From assembly GCA_004144595.1 (NCBI GenBank), contig SEEM01000037.1, positions 1 to 33,283 of the forward strand: DNA of 33,283 nt. The letters run 5' to 3'. The translations under genes and the position numbers were made by a program. This document shows positions 1 to 8,907 of the stretch, in pieces (positions within the stretch are counted from its first letter, which is position 1; each line of letters begins with the position of its first letter). The stretch is from Hyphomicrobiales bacterium (lineage in GTDB: Bacteria > Pseudomonadota > Alphaproteobacteria > Rhizobiales > Beijerinckiaceae). Under the pieces are notes generated by a model. It had not been told where the DNA came from. It did not search any database and saw only the letters and a list, made by a program, of their open reading frames with translations.

Positions 1-950
1 AGCTCGGCTTCAACGCCAAATACCTGATCGAGATGGGCGAGGAATCAGGTTCTCCCGGCCTGCGCGAGCTCTGCCAAGACGAGGCCGAACTGCTGAAGGC
101 CGACATCCTGATCGCCTCGGACGGACCGCGCCTCAATGCCGAGCGCCCGACCGTCTTTCTGGGCGCCCGCGGTGTCATCACCTTCGACCTCCAGATCACG
201 GCCCGCGACGGCGGCCACCACTCCGGCAACTGGGGCGGCATCCTCTCAGATCCCGCGATCCAGCTCGCCCATGCCATCGCCTCGATCACCTCGCCCACCG
301 GCCAGATCCGTATCCATGAATGGGTGCCGAAGGAATTGCCCGCTGGCGTCCGCCGCGCGCTCGCCGATTGCGAGATCGACGGCGGCCCGGACGGTCCGAC
401 CATCGATCCGAACTGGGGCGAACCAGGCCTGTCGCCTGCCGAACAGGTTTTTGGTTGGTGCTCATTCGACGTGCTGGCGATGAAGTCCGGCGTGCCGGAG
501 ACGCCGGTCAATGCCGTGCCGCCGAGTGCCTGGGCTCGCGTCGCCTTGCGCTTCGTCGTCGGCATTGATCCGCGCGACGTGGCCCCGGCCTTGCGCCGCC
601 ATCTCGATCGTCATGGCTTCGACATGGTCGAGATCGTCATGCCCGGCACCGAGCGTTTCGGCGCGACGCGGCTCGACCCCGACGATGCCTGGGTCCGCTT
701 CACGATCGATTCGATCGCCGAGAGCACCGGCAAGAAGCCGGCCTTGCTTCCCAATCTCGGCGGCTCGCTGCCCAACGACATCTTCGCCGAGATTTTGAAG
801 TTGCGCACGATCTGGGTGCCGCATTCCTACCCGGGCTGCTCGCAGCACGCTCCGGACGAGCACCTGCCGACCGCCATCGCCCGCGAAGGGCTGGTGGCCA
901 TGGCCGGGCTCTACTGGGATATCGGGGCAGGCAACGCGCCGAAGGTCTAA
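1..950 (+). CDS. M20 family metallopeptidase, 3' part
   Basis: The reading frame is open from the window edge (first full codon at base 3) to the TAA at 948-950, so the N-terminus lies outside. About 315 residues are visible. Near the start is the M20 catalytic block EMGEESGSPG, whose paired Glu residues act as general base and zinc ligand. The dimerisation (lid) domain follows, with GGHHSGNWGG. The C-terminal part carries PHSYPGCSQHAPDEHL, which supplies the last metal-binding His. These mark a dinuclear zinc amidohydrolase or peptidase of the DapE/ArgE/carnosinase type. The first HxD zinc motif must be upstream of the window. Substrate cannot be told; the relatives are annotated simply as M20 peptidases. 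It converges on the next gene with a 6-bp gap. Confidence 0.88.
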   Translation, partial: LGFNAKYLIEMGEESGSPGLRELCQDEAELLKADILIASDGPRLNAERPTVFLGARGVITFDLQITARDGGHHSGNWGGILSDPAIQLAHAIASITSPTGQIRIHEWVPKELPAGVRRALADCEIDGGPDGPTIDPNWGEPGLSPAEQVFGWCSFDVLAMKSGVPETPVNAVPPSAWARVALRFVVGIDPRDVAPALRRHLDRHGFDMVEIVMPGTERFGATRLDPDDAWVRFTIDSIAESTGKKPALLPNLGGSLPNDIFAEILKLRTIWVPHSYPGCSQHAPDEHLPTAIAREGLVAMAGLYWDIGAGNAPKV

Positions 951-956
951 GCGGGT

Positions 957-1214
957 TTACTCCTGCGGCTGGCGCGGATCACGCCCCGGCGGCAGATCGA
1001 TCGGCGTCGCCGGGGGCCCCTCTGGCGGCGCGTTCGGCGGCAGTTCCGGCGGCGGCTCGGTCGGAATGCCCTGCGGCTCAGCGTCCGGCGGCGATTCGAC
1101 CGGAGGAGCCGGAGGAACTTCGCTCGGTGTCAGCGGCGGCAGCTCGGGCGGCGGGTTCGGAATGGCCGGCGTGTTGCCGGGCGTGGCCGAGAGGCTGGGA
1201 TCAACTTGCATCAT
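957..1214 (-). CDS. Proline-rich small hypothetical protein
   Basis: An 85-residue product, roughly one third proline, built of repeated PP(E/D)xPP-type units with interspersed Glu and Ala. It has no signal peptide and no membrane segment and is probably disordered. Two consecutive ATG codons begin the frame. An AAAGGA Shine-Dalgarno sequence at 1225-1230 lies 10 bases upstream of the first, which supports translation. No family is recognised. Low-complexity Pro-rich frames can arise by chance in GC-rich DNA, so the ribosome site is the main argument that it is real. Confidence 0.5.
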   Translation of the reverse strand: MMQVDPSLSATPGNTPAIPNPPPELPPLTPSEVPPAPPVESPPDAEPQGIPTEPPPELPPNAPPEGPPATPIDLPPGRDPRQPQE

Positions 1215-1488
1215 GTGAAACCTGTCCTTTCGGGCAGGAACGCCCGAGCCGCCGAAAAGCTCCCTCCCAATCCGGAAAACGCCACTTCGTCAGGTGTCCT
1301 TGTGCGCCGTAGCCATCCGGCCGCGGATGGCGGGAAACTGGGGCGACAGCCAAGCGCGAGCAAGCAAAAACAAAATCTGAAAGCGCATTGCAGCTTACTG
1401 AAACATTACAGAGAATTAATCCAACTATTCATCTCCCGTTTAATCACCGTACACCACGATAAGCTCATCGATAACAGGAGACTTCGCC

Positions 1489-1827
1489 ATGAGAAAAATC
1501 ATCGCCTCTGCAATCGCGGGCGCTTTTATACTCGGAGCAACCGCTCCCAGCTTCGCCCAGTCTTACCGGACGCAGCACGATGGCTCCGCTCGTCACGGCC
1601 CGGTCCATGTCGAGAAGCACGTGACGAAGAAGGTCATCGTCCGCAAGGATCGTTGGGCGCGCGGGCATGCCCTGCCCCGGCAGTATCGGCAAAGCTATGT
1701 GCGGGACTATCACCGCTACCATCTGCGTGCGCCAGGCCGCGGCCAGCGCTGGGTCAGGGTCGATAATCAGTTCATTCTGATCAACAGCATCACGGGCATG
1801 ATCGCGGCCCTCGCCGCGGCCCGCTGA
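1489..1827 (+). CDS. RcnB-like exported protein
   Basis: A 112-residue protein with a clear Sec signal peptide (MRKIIASAIAGAFILGA, cleavage likely after SFA near residue 23). The mature part is basic and His-rich. It ends in the RcnB-type domain: an RGHALPRQYR stretch, then VRDYHRYHLRAPGRGQRWVRV, and a hydrophobic tail containing ILINSITGMI. RcnB of E. coli is a periplasmic protein linked to nickel and cobalt homeostasis. Many alphaproteobacterial homologues have no known function, so metal involvement here is only an inference from the family and the His content. The start is supported by an AGGAG site 8-10 bases upstream. It is probably monocistronic, with a relatively AT-rich stretch (1380-1450) ahead of it that could hold its promoter. 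Confidence 0.8.
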   Translation: MRKIIASAIAGAFILGATAPSFAQSYRTQHDGSARHGPVHVEKHVTKKVIVRKDRWARGHALPRQYRQSYVRDYHRYHLRAPGRGQRWVRVDNQFILINSITGMIAALAAAR

Positions 1828-1845
1828 GCCCGGCATGATGCGGAA

Positions 1846-1875
1846 CGGGCGGCGCCAGCACAAGCCAGCCGCCCG
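1846..1875 (+). terminator. Hairpin after the RcnB-like gene
   Basis: Perfect 8-bp arms CGGGCGGC (1846-1853) and GCCGCCCG (1868-1875) enclose a 14-base loop, 19 bases past the stop codon. There is no strong T-run, so it may slow or protect the transcript rather than terminate it by itself. Confidence 0.4.
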
Positions 1876-1915
1876 CTTCAGCGAGGCATCCGTTCAACGA
1901 TGTTAGGAAAGGTCG

Positions 1916-1991
<76 letters not shown>

Positions 1992-2130
1992 ATACGCCAC
2001 GAAGCGCCGCCGGTCAGCGGCGTCAGCCGCGTCAGGCAGGGGGCGTGTAGCAAAGGCCCCGCCCCCTGTCCACCCATCCGTGACAGTTTTTTCAAACGCG
2101 ACCGACATCGCCCGGCCGCGCTGTGGATTG

Positions 2131-3402
2131 TCAGGCCGTGCGGCGGTTCAGCAGATGGTAGAGCACGATCGCGCCGAAAGTCGCGGTGCCGATGCCACCG
2201 AGCTCATAGCCGAAGATCGGCAGCTTCAGGTCGCCGGCGCCGAGAATCAGCGCGGTCGCGACCGTGATCAGGTTCTTCGGCTCGGAGAAGTCGACCTTGT
2301 TCTCGACCCAGATCCGGCCGGCGGTCGCAGCGATCAGGCCGAAGACCACGACGGCGAGGCCGCCCAGCACCGCGACGGGGATCGTGCCGATCACCGCGCC
2401 GAACTTGGGCGAGAATCCGAGCAGCAGCGCGATGACGCCGGCTGCGACGAAGACCAGCGTCGAATAGACCCGGGTTACGGCCATCACGCCCATGTTCTCG
2501 GCATAGGTGGTGACACCGGTGCCGCCGCCAGAGCCGGCGATCATGGTGCCAAGACCGTCGGCGAAAAAGCCGCGGCCGATCAGGCGGTCGAAATTGCGCC
2601 CGGTCATCACCGAGATGCCTTTGATGTGGCCGAGGTTCTCGGCGACCAGGATGATCGCGACCGGAACGATCAGGGTGATCGCCTTCATCTCGAAGACCGG
2701 CGCCACGAATTTCGGCAGGCCGAACCAGGCGGCAGCGCCGATCTTGCCGAAATCGATCGTCGGCGCGCCGAAGCTCGACGCCGTCAGCGCATAGATGATG
2801 TAGGCGCCGAGCCCGCCGATCAGGATGGGCAGGCGCTGCGGCAGCCCGCGGCCGTAGACGGCGACCAATGCGACGGCAACGACCGTGAACAGCGCGATCC
2901 ACTTGGTATAGGGGCTGGCCGAGATCATGCTGATCGCGACCGAGGTCAGGTTAAGGCCGATCGCGGCGACGACCGCACCGGTCACCACCGGCGGCAGCAG
3001 CTTCTCGATCCAGGCCGTGCCGACGCCCTGCACGATCAGGCCGATCACGGCGTAGACCGCGCCGCAGGCGATGATTCCGCCAAGCGCGACCGCGATGTTC
3101 GGATTCGGCCCCGAGCCGGCATAGCCCGTCGCGGCGATGACGACGCCGATGAAGGCGAAGGAGGAGCCGAGATAGCTCGGCAATTGCCCCCGCGTGATCA
3201 CGAAGAACAGCAGCGTCGCGATGCCCGAAAAGAAGATCGCGACGTTCGGATCGAAGCCCATCAGCACCGGCGCCAACACCGTCGAGCCGAACATGGCGAC
3301 GACATGCTGCAGGCCGGCCACGACCGTCTGGCCGGTCGGCAGCCGCTCATCCGGCAGCACGACGCCGGAAGTCTTCAAGGTCCAGTTCGGAAAATAGCCC
3401 AT
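2131..3402 (-). CDS. NCS2 family uracil/xanthine permease
   Basis: A polytopic inner-membrane nucleobase transporter of about 423 residues, likely with 14 membrane segments. The family signatures are present: QHVVAMFGS near the N-terminus, AENLGHIKGIS in the middle (in UraA the Glu of the matching motif binds uracil), and GGTGVTTYAENMGVMAVTRVYS with the second substrate-binding Glu. These are closest to the UraA/PyrP/RutG pyrimidine branch, so uracil uptake by proton symport is the likely role; xanthine is less likely. I chose the ATG at 3402 because a GGGGAG ribosome site sits 8 bases upstream. An ATG six bases earlier would be too close to it. No pyrimidine-catabolism genes are adjacent, so the RutG name is not justified. 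Confidence 0.88.
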   Translation of the reverse strand: MGYFPNWTLKTSGVVLPDERLPTGQTVVAGLQHVVAMFGSTVLAPVLMGFDPNVAIFFSGIATLLFFVITRGQLPSYLGSSFAFIGVVIAATGYAGSGPNPNIAVALGGIIACGAVYAVIGLIVQGVGTAWIEKLLPPVVTGAVVAAIGLNLTSVAISMISASPYTKWIALFTVVAVALVAVYGRGLPQRLPILIGGLGAYIIYALTASSFGAPTIDFGKIGAAAWFGLPKFVAPVFEMKAITLIVPVAIILVAENLGHIKGISVMTGRNFDRLIGRGFFADGLGTMIAGSGGGTGVTTYAENMGVMAVTRVYSTLVFVAAGVIALLLGFSPKFGAVIGTIPVAVLGGLAVVVFGLIAATAGRIWVENKVDFSEPKNLITVATALILGAGDLKLPIFGYELGGIGTATFGAIVLYHLLNRRTA

Positions 3403-3531
3403 CGGCATCGCTCCCCACGGGTCGCCGGGGGAGCGACCGCACCGGAAGCGCAGATGAGAGCAAAATGCGAGCCGGCGCCAGATCGCGCCGGCGTCATCCA
3501 CCGGAATCGCGAGTATCGCGACCGCACTCCG

Positions 3532-3626
3532 CCGTCATGCTCGCCCTTGTGGCGAGCATCCATGTCTTGAACGCCACGCTGCATCGACGAAGACGTGGAT
3601 GGTCGGGACAAGCCCGACCATGACGG
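3532..3626. repeat. Paired-hairpin intergenic repeat, family A, copy 1
   Basis: A 95-bp element bounded by CCGTCATG and CATGACGG. It holds two hairpins (GCTCGCC/GGCGAGC and GGTCGGG/CCCGACC) joined by a spacer with near-inverted CATGTCTTGA and AAGACGTGG parts. The same 95-bp element occurs inverted at 29195-29289. It lies 5 bp beyond the leuA stop side (stop at 3640) and fills much of the gap up to the permease start. This is the layout of REP/BIME-like palindromic repeats, which commonly act in termination or mRNA protection. Confidence 0.8.
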
Positions 3627-3639
3627 AAAAGTCCGCTTC

Positions 3640-5217
<1,578 letters not shown>

Positions 5218-5262
5218 GGTTCTGCTTCCGGGTGTCGGCGCGCCGCGGAGTTTTTGCAATGC

Positions 5263-5340
5263 GGGCGCTAAGGTTTTCTGTCGGCGGTTCTCGTCACTCC
5301 CCTGAGCGCCCAGGCAGCATGCCCGGCCGGCCCTCAGGGG
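5263..5340 (-). promoter_or_regulatory. leuA leader RNA with alternative hairpins (attenuator-like)
   Basis: Read on the minus strand, two stems share one segment. Stem 2:3 pairs CCCCTGAG (5340-5333, overlapping the leader-peptide stop codon) with CTCAGGGG (5306-5299), and a further weaker hairpin forms inside. Stem 3:4 pairs GGGCGCTCAGG (5311-5301) with CCTTAGCGCCC (5273-5263), 10 of 11 bases. Both cannot form together. A ribosome that reaches the leader stop would cover segment 2 and favour 3:4. A ribosome stalled on the Leu codons would leave 2:3 free. No T-run follows 3:4, so whether it terminates transcription directly, or works through Rho or translation, is open. Confidence 0.65.
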
Positions 5341-5390
5341 CAGCTAAGGAGAAGAAGGCCAAGAAGCGAGAACGGAGCGCGAGCGCGCAT
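5334..5390 (-). CDS. leuA leader peptide, leucine-rich
   Basis: An 18-codon frame, MRARAPFSLLGLLLLSCP, ends 116 bases before leuA. Six of seven consecutive codons are Leu, and five of them are CTT. The neighbouring genes almost always use CTC or CTG, so CTT is a rare choice suited to sensing leucyl-tRNA. The TGA stop lies inside the first arm of the leader hairpin. The ribosome site is weak (AGGT about 9 bases upstream). Such leader peptides act in cis through ribosome stalling and need no function as proteins. The composition, placement and matching RNA folds make chance unlikely, but expression is not shown. Confidence 0.75.
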   Translation of the reverse strand: MRARAPFSLLGLLLLSCP

Positions 5391-5536
5391 GCCGACGACC
5401 TGCGCAGCGGCGCAGTCCTTCGTCAGGTCATGGCGGGCGGTCGAAACCACGGGCGTTCCTCAAATCGACAGGACAGGATGTAACCGAAGCCGGGGGCTCC
5501 GCGCAAGCATATGTCGCATGCCGATTTGAAATAAGA

Positions 5537-5551
5537 ACAGGCAACGCCTGT
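5537..5551. promoter_or_regulatory. Inverted repeat upstream of the YoaK-like gene
   Basis: Perfect arms ACAGGC and GCCTGT separated by AAC, 80 bp before the DUF1275 start and 146 bp upstream of the leuA leader peptide, in the divergent promoter region. It has the size of a dimeric regulator operator. The regulator is unknown. Confidence 0.3.
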
Positions 5552-5630
5552 GAATTAAGATGGCGCTACGCGATTCGGCCGGTGGTCGCGCCAATCCGAG
5601 GACCGGCCTGAACCGCCGGAGCGCCGCGCC

Positions 5631-6272
5631 ATGATGCGCTATGACCGCCCTGTGATCGGCCTCGCCTTCGGCCTGTCGGGCCTTGCCGGATTCGTCGACG
5701 CGCTCGGCTTCCTCAGCCTCGGCGGTTTCTTCGTCTCCTTCATGAGCGGCAACACCACCCGCTTGGCCATCGAGCTTGCCGGCCGCCATGCCGGTGGGGC
5801 CCTGCTCGCTGCGACGATCCTCGGGCTTTTCATCCTCGGCGTCGTCGGCGGCTCGCTCGCCGGCCATTTTGCCGGGCGCCAGCGCAAGGCTGCGGTGCTG
5901 GCCTTCCTCACGCTCGCCCTGCTGATCGCGGCAGGTCTCGATTCGATCGGTTTCGGCATGGCAGGGGCCGGCGTGCTGGCCATGGCGATGGGTGCGGAGA
6001 ACAGCGTCTTCCAGCGCGACGGCGAGGTCACGATCGGTCTGACCTACATGACCGGCACCCTGGTGAAGATGGGTCAGCGCATCGCGGGCGCCCTGCTCGG
6101 CGGGCCTAAGCTCGCCTTCCTGCGCCATTTCGTGCTCTGGCTCGGGCTGCTCAGCGGCGCGATTGCCGGCGCCATCGCGCATGACCGCATCGGACTCGAC
6201 GCGATCTGGCTGGCCGCCGGTGGGGCGGCGGTCTTCACCCTCGTCGCGCTGTTCATGCCCGAACGCGACTGA
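5631..6272 (+). CDS. YoaK/DUF1275 family membrane protein
   Basis: A 213-residue polytopic membrane protein with about six hydrophobic segments. The N-terminal block GLSGLAGFVDALGFLSLGGFFVSFMSGNTTRLA is the DUF1275 signature, and TYMTGTLVKMGQRIA in the second half is also typical of the family. Function is not established for DUF1275 (YoaK of E. coli); transport has been suggested only from its topology. Two adjacent ATG codons open the frame, with GGAG about 10 bases upstream. It is divergent from leuA and separated from the leader by 240 bp. The lipoprotein gene follows 32 bp downstream on the same strand, so the two may be co-transcribed. Confidence 0.82.
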   Translation: MMRYDRPVIGLAFGLSGLAGFVDALGFLSLGGFFVSFMSGNTTRLAIELAGRHAGGALLAATILGLFILGVVGGSLAGHFAGRQRKAAVLAFLTLALLIAAGLDSIGFGMAGAGVLAMAMGAENSVFQRDGEVTIGLTYMTGTLVKMGQRIAGALLGGPKLAFLRHFVLWLGLLSGAIAGAIAHDRIGLDAIWLAAGGAAVFTLVALFMPERD

Positions 6273-6304
6273 CGAGCGACTTTGCCGCGCCGGAGGAATC
6301 GGTC

Positions 6305-6682
6305 ATGCTCCCGCGCAAATCAGCCGGAGCTTTCCCGATGCGCGCCTCTACCCTCCTCGTCCCTGCCTTCGCCGCGCTCCTGCTCTCCGCCTGCCAGACG
6401 CCGTCGGGCGGTCCGCCCCTGGCTCCGGCGCCGTCGCAGGCTGCTCCAGGCGTGACGCCCAATACCTTCCGCATGCCATCGGGTTCAGGCTGCTCCGGCG
6501 AGGTCGAGCGCTTCCAGGCCGTGATCGACAACGACCTCGCCACCGGCCACACCACCAAGGGGGTGCATGACCGGGTCAGCGGCGAGATCTCTCGCGCGCG
6601 CTCGGCCTGCTCGGCCGGCAACGATGCCGGCGCAACCGGCCAGATCCGCGCCACCAAGGCGAAGTTCGGTTATCCGGGCTGA
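6305..6682 (+). CDS. Small lipoprotein, unknown function
   Basis: The product has a lipoprotein signal with lipobox LLSAC, giving a mature N-terminal Cys at residue 30 of the 125-residue frame. An internal ATG at 6338 would give a more usual 19-residue signal (MRASTLLVPAFAALLLSAC). Both starts have a ribosome site: GGAGGA 8 bases before 6305 and GGAG 8 bases before 6338. After a Pro/Ala/Gly-rich linker comes a compact C-terminal part with two Cys residues (GSGCSGEVERF and RSACSAGNDA) ending in ATKAKFGYPG. It resembles short uncharacterised lipoproteins of Rhizobiales. Location in the envelope is the only firm conclusion. Confidence 0.75.
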   Translation: MLPRKSAGAFPMRASTLLVPAFAALLLSACQTPSGGPPLAPAPSQAAPGVTPNTFRMPSGSGCSGEVERFQAVIDNDLATGHTTKGVHDRVSGEISRARSACSAGNDAGATGQIRATKAKFGYPG

Positions 6683-6690
6683 GCTAGGCT

Positions 6691-6785
6691 CGTCATGCTC
6701 GGGCTCGACCCGAGCATCTCAGAAACCAGTGTCCTCTCGTCATGAGATTCTCGGGTCGAAGCAAAGCTTCGCCCGAGAATGACGG
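6691..6785. repeat. Paired-hairpin intergenic repeat, family B, copy 1
   Basis: Starts with CGTCATGCTCGGG and ends with CGCCCGAGAATGACGG. The first hairpin is GCTCGGG/CCCGAGC. The second is TTCTCGGG/CCCGAGAA with an inner GAAGC/GCTTC. It fills the convergent gap between the lipoprotein stop (6682) and the M3 peptidase stop (6793) almost exactly. Copies are at 19567-19665 and, inverted, 23155-23263. It may serve as a two-way terminator. Confidence 0.78.
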
Positions 6786-6792
6786 CAGCGGT

Positions 6793-8880
6793 TCAGGCCG
6801 CCAGCCCCCGCTTCTCCAGCAGCGCGTCCGGCGTCGGCAGACGGCCGCGGAAGAGCGTGTAGGCTTCCGCCGCATCGCGCGTATCGCCGGCCGAATAGAT
6901 GTAGCGCTTCAACTTCTCCGCGACCGCCGGCGAGAACACGTCGCCCGTCTCGGTGAAGGCGTTGAAGGCGTCGGCATCCATCACCTCCGACCAGAGATAG
7001 CTGTAATAGCCGGCCGAATAGCCGTCGCCTGAGAAGACATGGGTGAAATGCGGCGTCCTGTGCCGCATCGTGATCTCCGAGGGCATGCCGATGCGGGCAA
7101 GTTCCGCCGCCTCGAAGGCCAGCGGATCGACCTCGGCCGGCGCTTCCAGCGAGTGGAAGGCGAGATCGACCAGCGCCGACGAGGTATACTCCACGGTGGA
7201 GAAGCCTTGATTGAAGGTCAGAGCCTTCTCGATCTTTTCGATCAGGGCCTCGGGGATCGGCTCGCCCGTCTCGGCATGGCGGCAGTATTCCCGCATCACC
7301 GCGCGCGTCATGAACCAATGCTCGTAGAGCTGCGAGGGCAGTTCGACGAAATCGCGCGCGACCGACGTCCCCGCGAGCGAGCCGTAGGTCACGTCCGAAA
7401 GCAGTCCGTGCAGCGCATGGCCGAACTCGTGAAAGAGCGTGCGCGCATCGTCGAGCGAGAGCAGCGCCGGCTTGCCTTCCGCGGGCTTGGCGAAATTGCA
7501 GACATTGACGATGATGGGCCGGGTCTCGCCGTCGAAATTGCGCTGGCCGCGGAAGGCGCTCATCCAGGCGCCGGAGCGCTTCGAGGCGCGGGCAAAGTAG
7601 TCACCGACGAACAGGCCGATATGGCGCCCGCTGGCCGTCTCCGTCACCTCGAAGATGCGCACGTCGGGGTGGTAGCCCTTCAACTCCGGACGTTCCGCGA
7701 AGGACAGTCCGAACAGCTTGCCGGCGACGTCGAAAGCCGCCTGCATGATGCGATCGAGCTGGAGATACTGCTTCAGCACGGCCTCGTCGAGCGCATAGGT
7801 CCTCTGCCGGACCTTTTCGGCATAATGCCGCCAGTCCCAGGGCCGGATCGGGCTGTTCTCGCCCTCGCTCTGCGCCAAGGCTGCGAGATCGGCCGCCTCG
7901 CGAGCCGCGCGCGCCTTGGCCGGCTTCCAGACCAATTCGAGGAGGTCGCGCACATGCTCCGGCGTCTTCGCCATGGCGTCGTCGAGCTTGAAATGCGCGA
8001 AGGTCGGGTAGCCCAGCAGCTTCGCCTTCTCGGCCCGGAGCTTCACCATCTCGGCGACGATCGCGCGATTGTCGCTCTCCCCGCCATTCTCGCCGCGCTT
8101 GCTCCAGGCGATGAACGCCTGCTCGCGCAGGTCGCGACGCGTCGAGAAGGTCAGGAAAGGCTCGATGATCGAGCGCGACAGCGTCACCGCATGCTGGCCG
8201 GGCTTGGCCCGATCGGCCGCCGCACGCGCCATCGCCGCCTTCACGAAATCAGGCAGGCCGGCGAGCCCCGCCTCGTCTTCGATGAACAGCGCATAGGAGG
8301 ATTCGTCCTTCAGCACGTTCTGGCTGAACTGTGTGCCCAGCCCCGCCAGCCGCTCGTTGATCGCAGCAAGGCGCTTTTTGTCATCCGGGTTCAGCTTCGC
8401 CCCCGAGCGAATGAACCCCTTGTAGCTGCGCTCCAGCAGGCGCGCCTGCTCCGGGTTCAGGCCGAGCGCGTCCCGCCTGGCATTGACTGCGTCGACCCGG
8501 GCGAACAACTGCTCGTCCATCATGACCGCAGACCAGTGCCGCGAGGTGATCGGCGACATCTCGCGCTCGATCGCCTGCAGGGCCTCGTTCGTATCGGCGC
8601 CGGTCAGGTTGTAGAACACGCCGCCGACGCGGCTGAGCGCTCGCCCTGCCCGCTCCAGCGCCTCGATCGTGTTGGAGAAATCGGGCTCCGCCTTCTCGGC
8701 GACGATCGCCGCGATCTCCGCCTTGTGCTTGGCGAGCGCCGCCTCGAAAGCCGGGCGGATATGCTCCGGCTTGATCGCGGCGAAAGGCGGCAGGCGGAAC
8801 GGCGTCTCCCAGCGCGTCGCGAAGGGGTTGTCCGCCGGCAGAGCGAGAGCTTCGGGATGGGCGATCTCAGAAGAGGTCAT
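6793..8880 (-). CDS. M3 family metallopeptidase (peptidyl-dipeptidase Dcp-like)
   Basis: A 695-residue zinc metallopeptidase. The active-site motif FHEFGHALH is at residues 483-491: His484, Glu485 and His488 form HExxH, and Glu513 in RDFVELPSQ is the expected third zinc ligand. The N-terminal PFRLPPFAAIKPEHIRPAFE and the overall length match the Dcp/oligopeptidase A group, which trims short peptides in the cytoplasm. There is no signal peptide, which fits. Dcp rather than OpdA is my preferred assignment from the N-terminal style, but it is not proven. It is the last gene of a five-gene minus-strand run and starts 27 bp after the NUDIX gene. Its own ribosome site is weak, which suggests translation follows the upstream gene. 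Confidence 0.9.
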   Translation of the reverse strand: MTSSEIAHPEALALPADNPFATRWETPFRLPPFAAIKPEHIRPAFEAALAKHKAEIAAIVAEKAEPDFSNTIEALERAGRALSRVGGVFYNLTGADTNEALQAIEREMSPITSRHWSAVMMDEQLFARVDAVNARRDALGLNPEQARLLERSYKGFIRSGAKLNPDDKKRLAAINERLAGLGTQFSQNVLKDESSYALFIEDEAGLAGLPDFVKAAMARAAADRAKPGQHAVTLSRSIIEPFLTFSTRRDLREQAFIAWSKRGENGGESDNRAIVAEMVKLRAEKAKLLGYPTFAHFKLDDAMAKTPEHVRDLLELVWKPAKARAAREAADLAALAQSEGENSPIRPWDWRHYAEKVRQRTYALDEAVLKQYLQLDRIMQAAFDVAGKLFGLSFAERPELKGYHPDVRIFEVTETASGRHIGLFVGDYFARASKRSGAWMSAFRGQRNFDGETRPIIVNVCNFAKPAEGKPALLSLDDARTLFHEFGHALHGLLSDVTYGSLAGTSVARDFVELPSQLYEHWFMTRAVMREYCRHAETGEPIPEALIEKIEKALTFNQGFSTVEYTSSALVDLAFHSLEAPAEVDPLAFEAAELARIGMPSEITMRHRTPHFTHVFSGDGYSAGYYSYLWSEVMDADAFNAFTETGDVFSPAVAEKLKRYIYSAGDTRDAAEAYTLFRGRLPTPDALLEKRGLAA

Positions 8881-8907
8881 CGGATCACTTTCGCAGGACA
8901 GGCAGGA

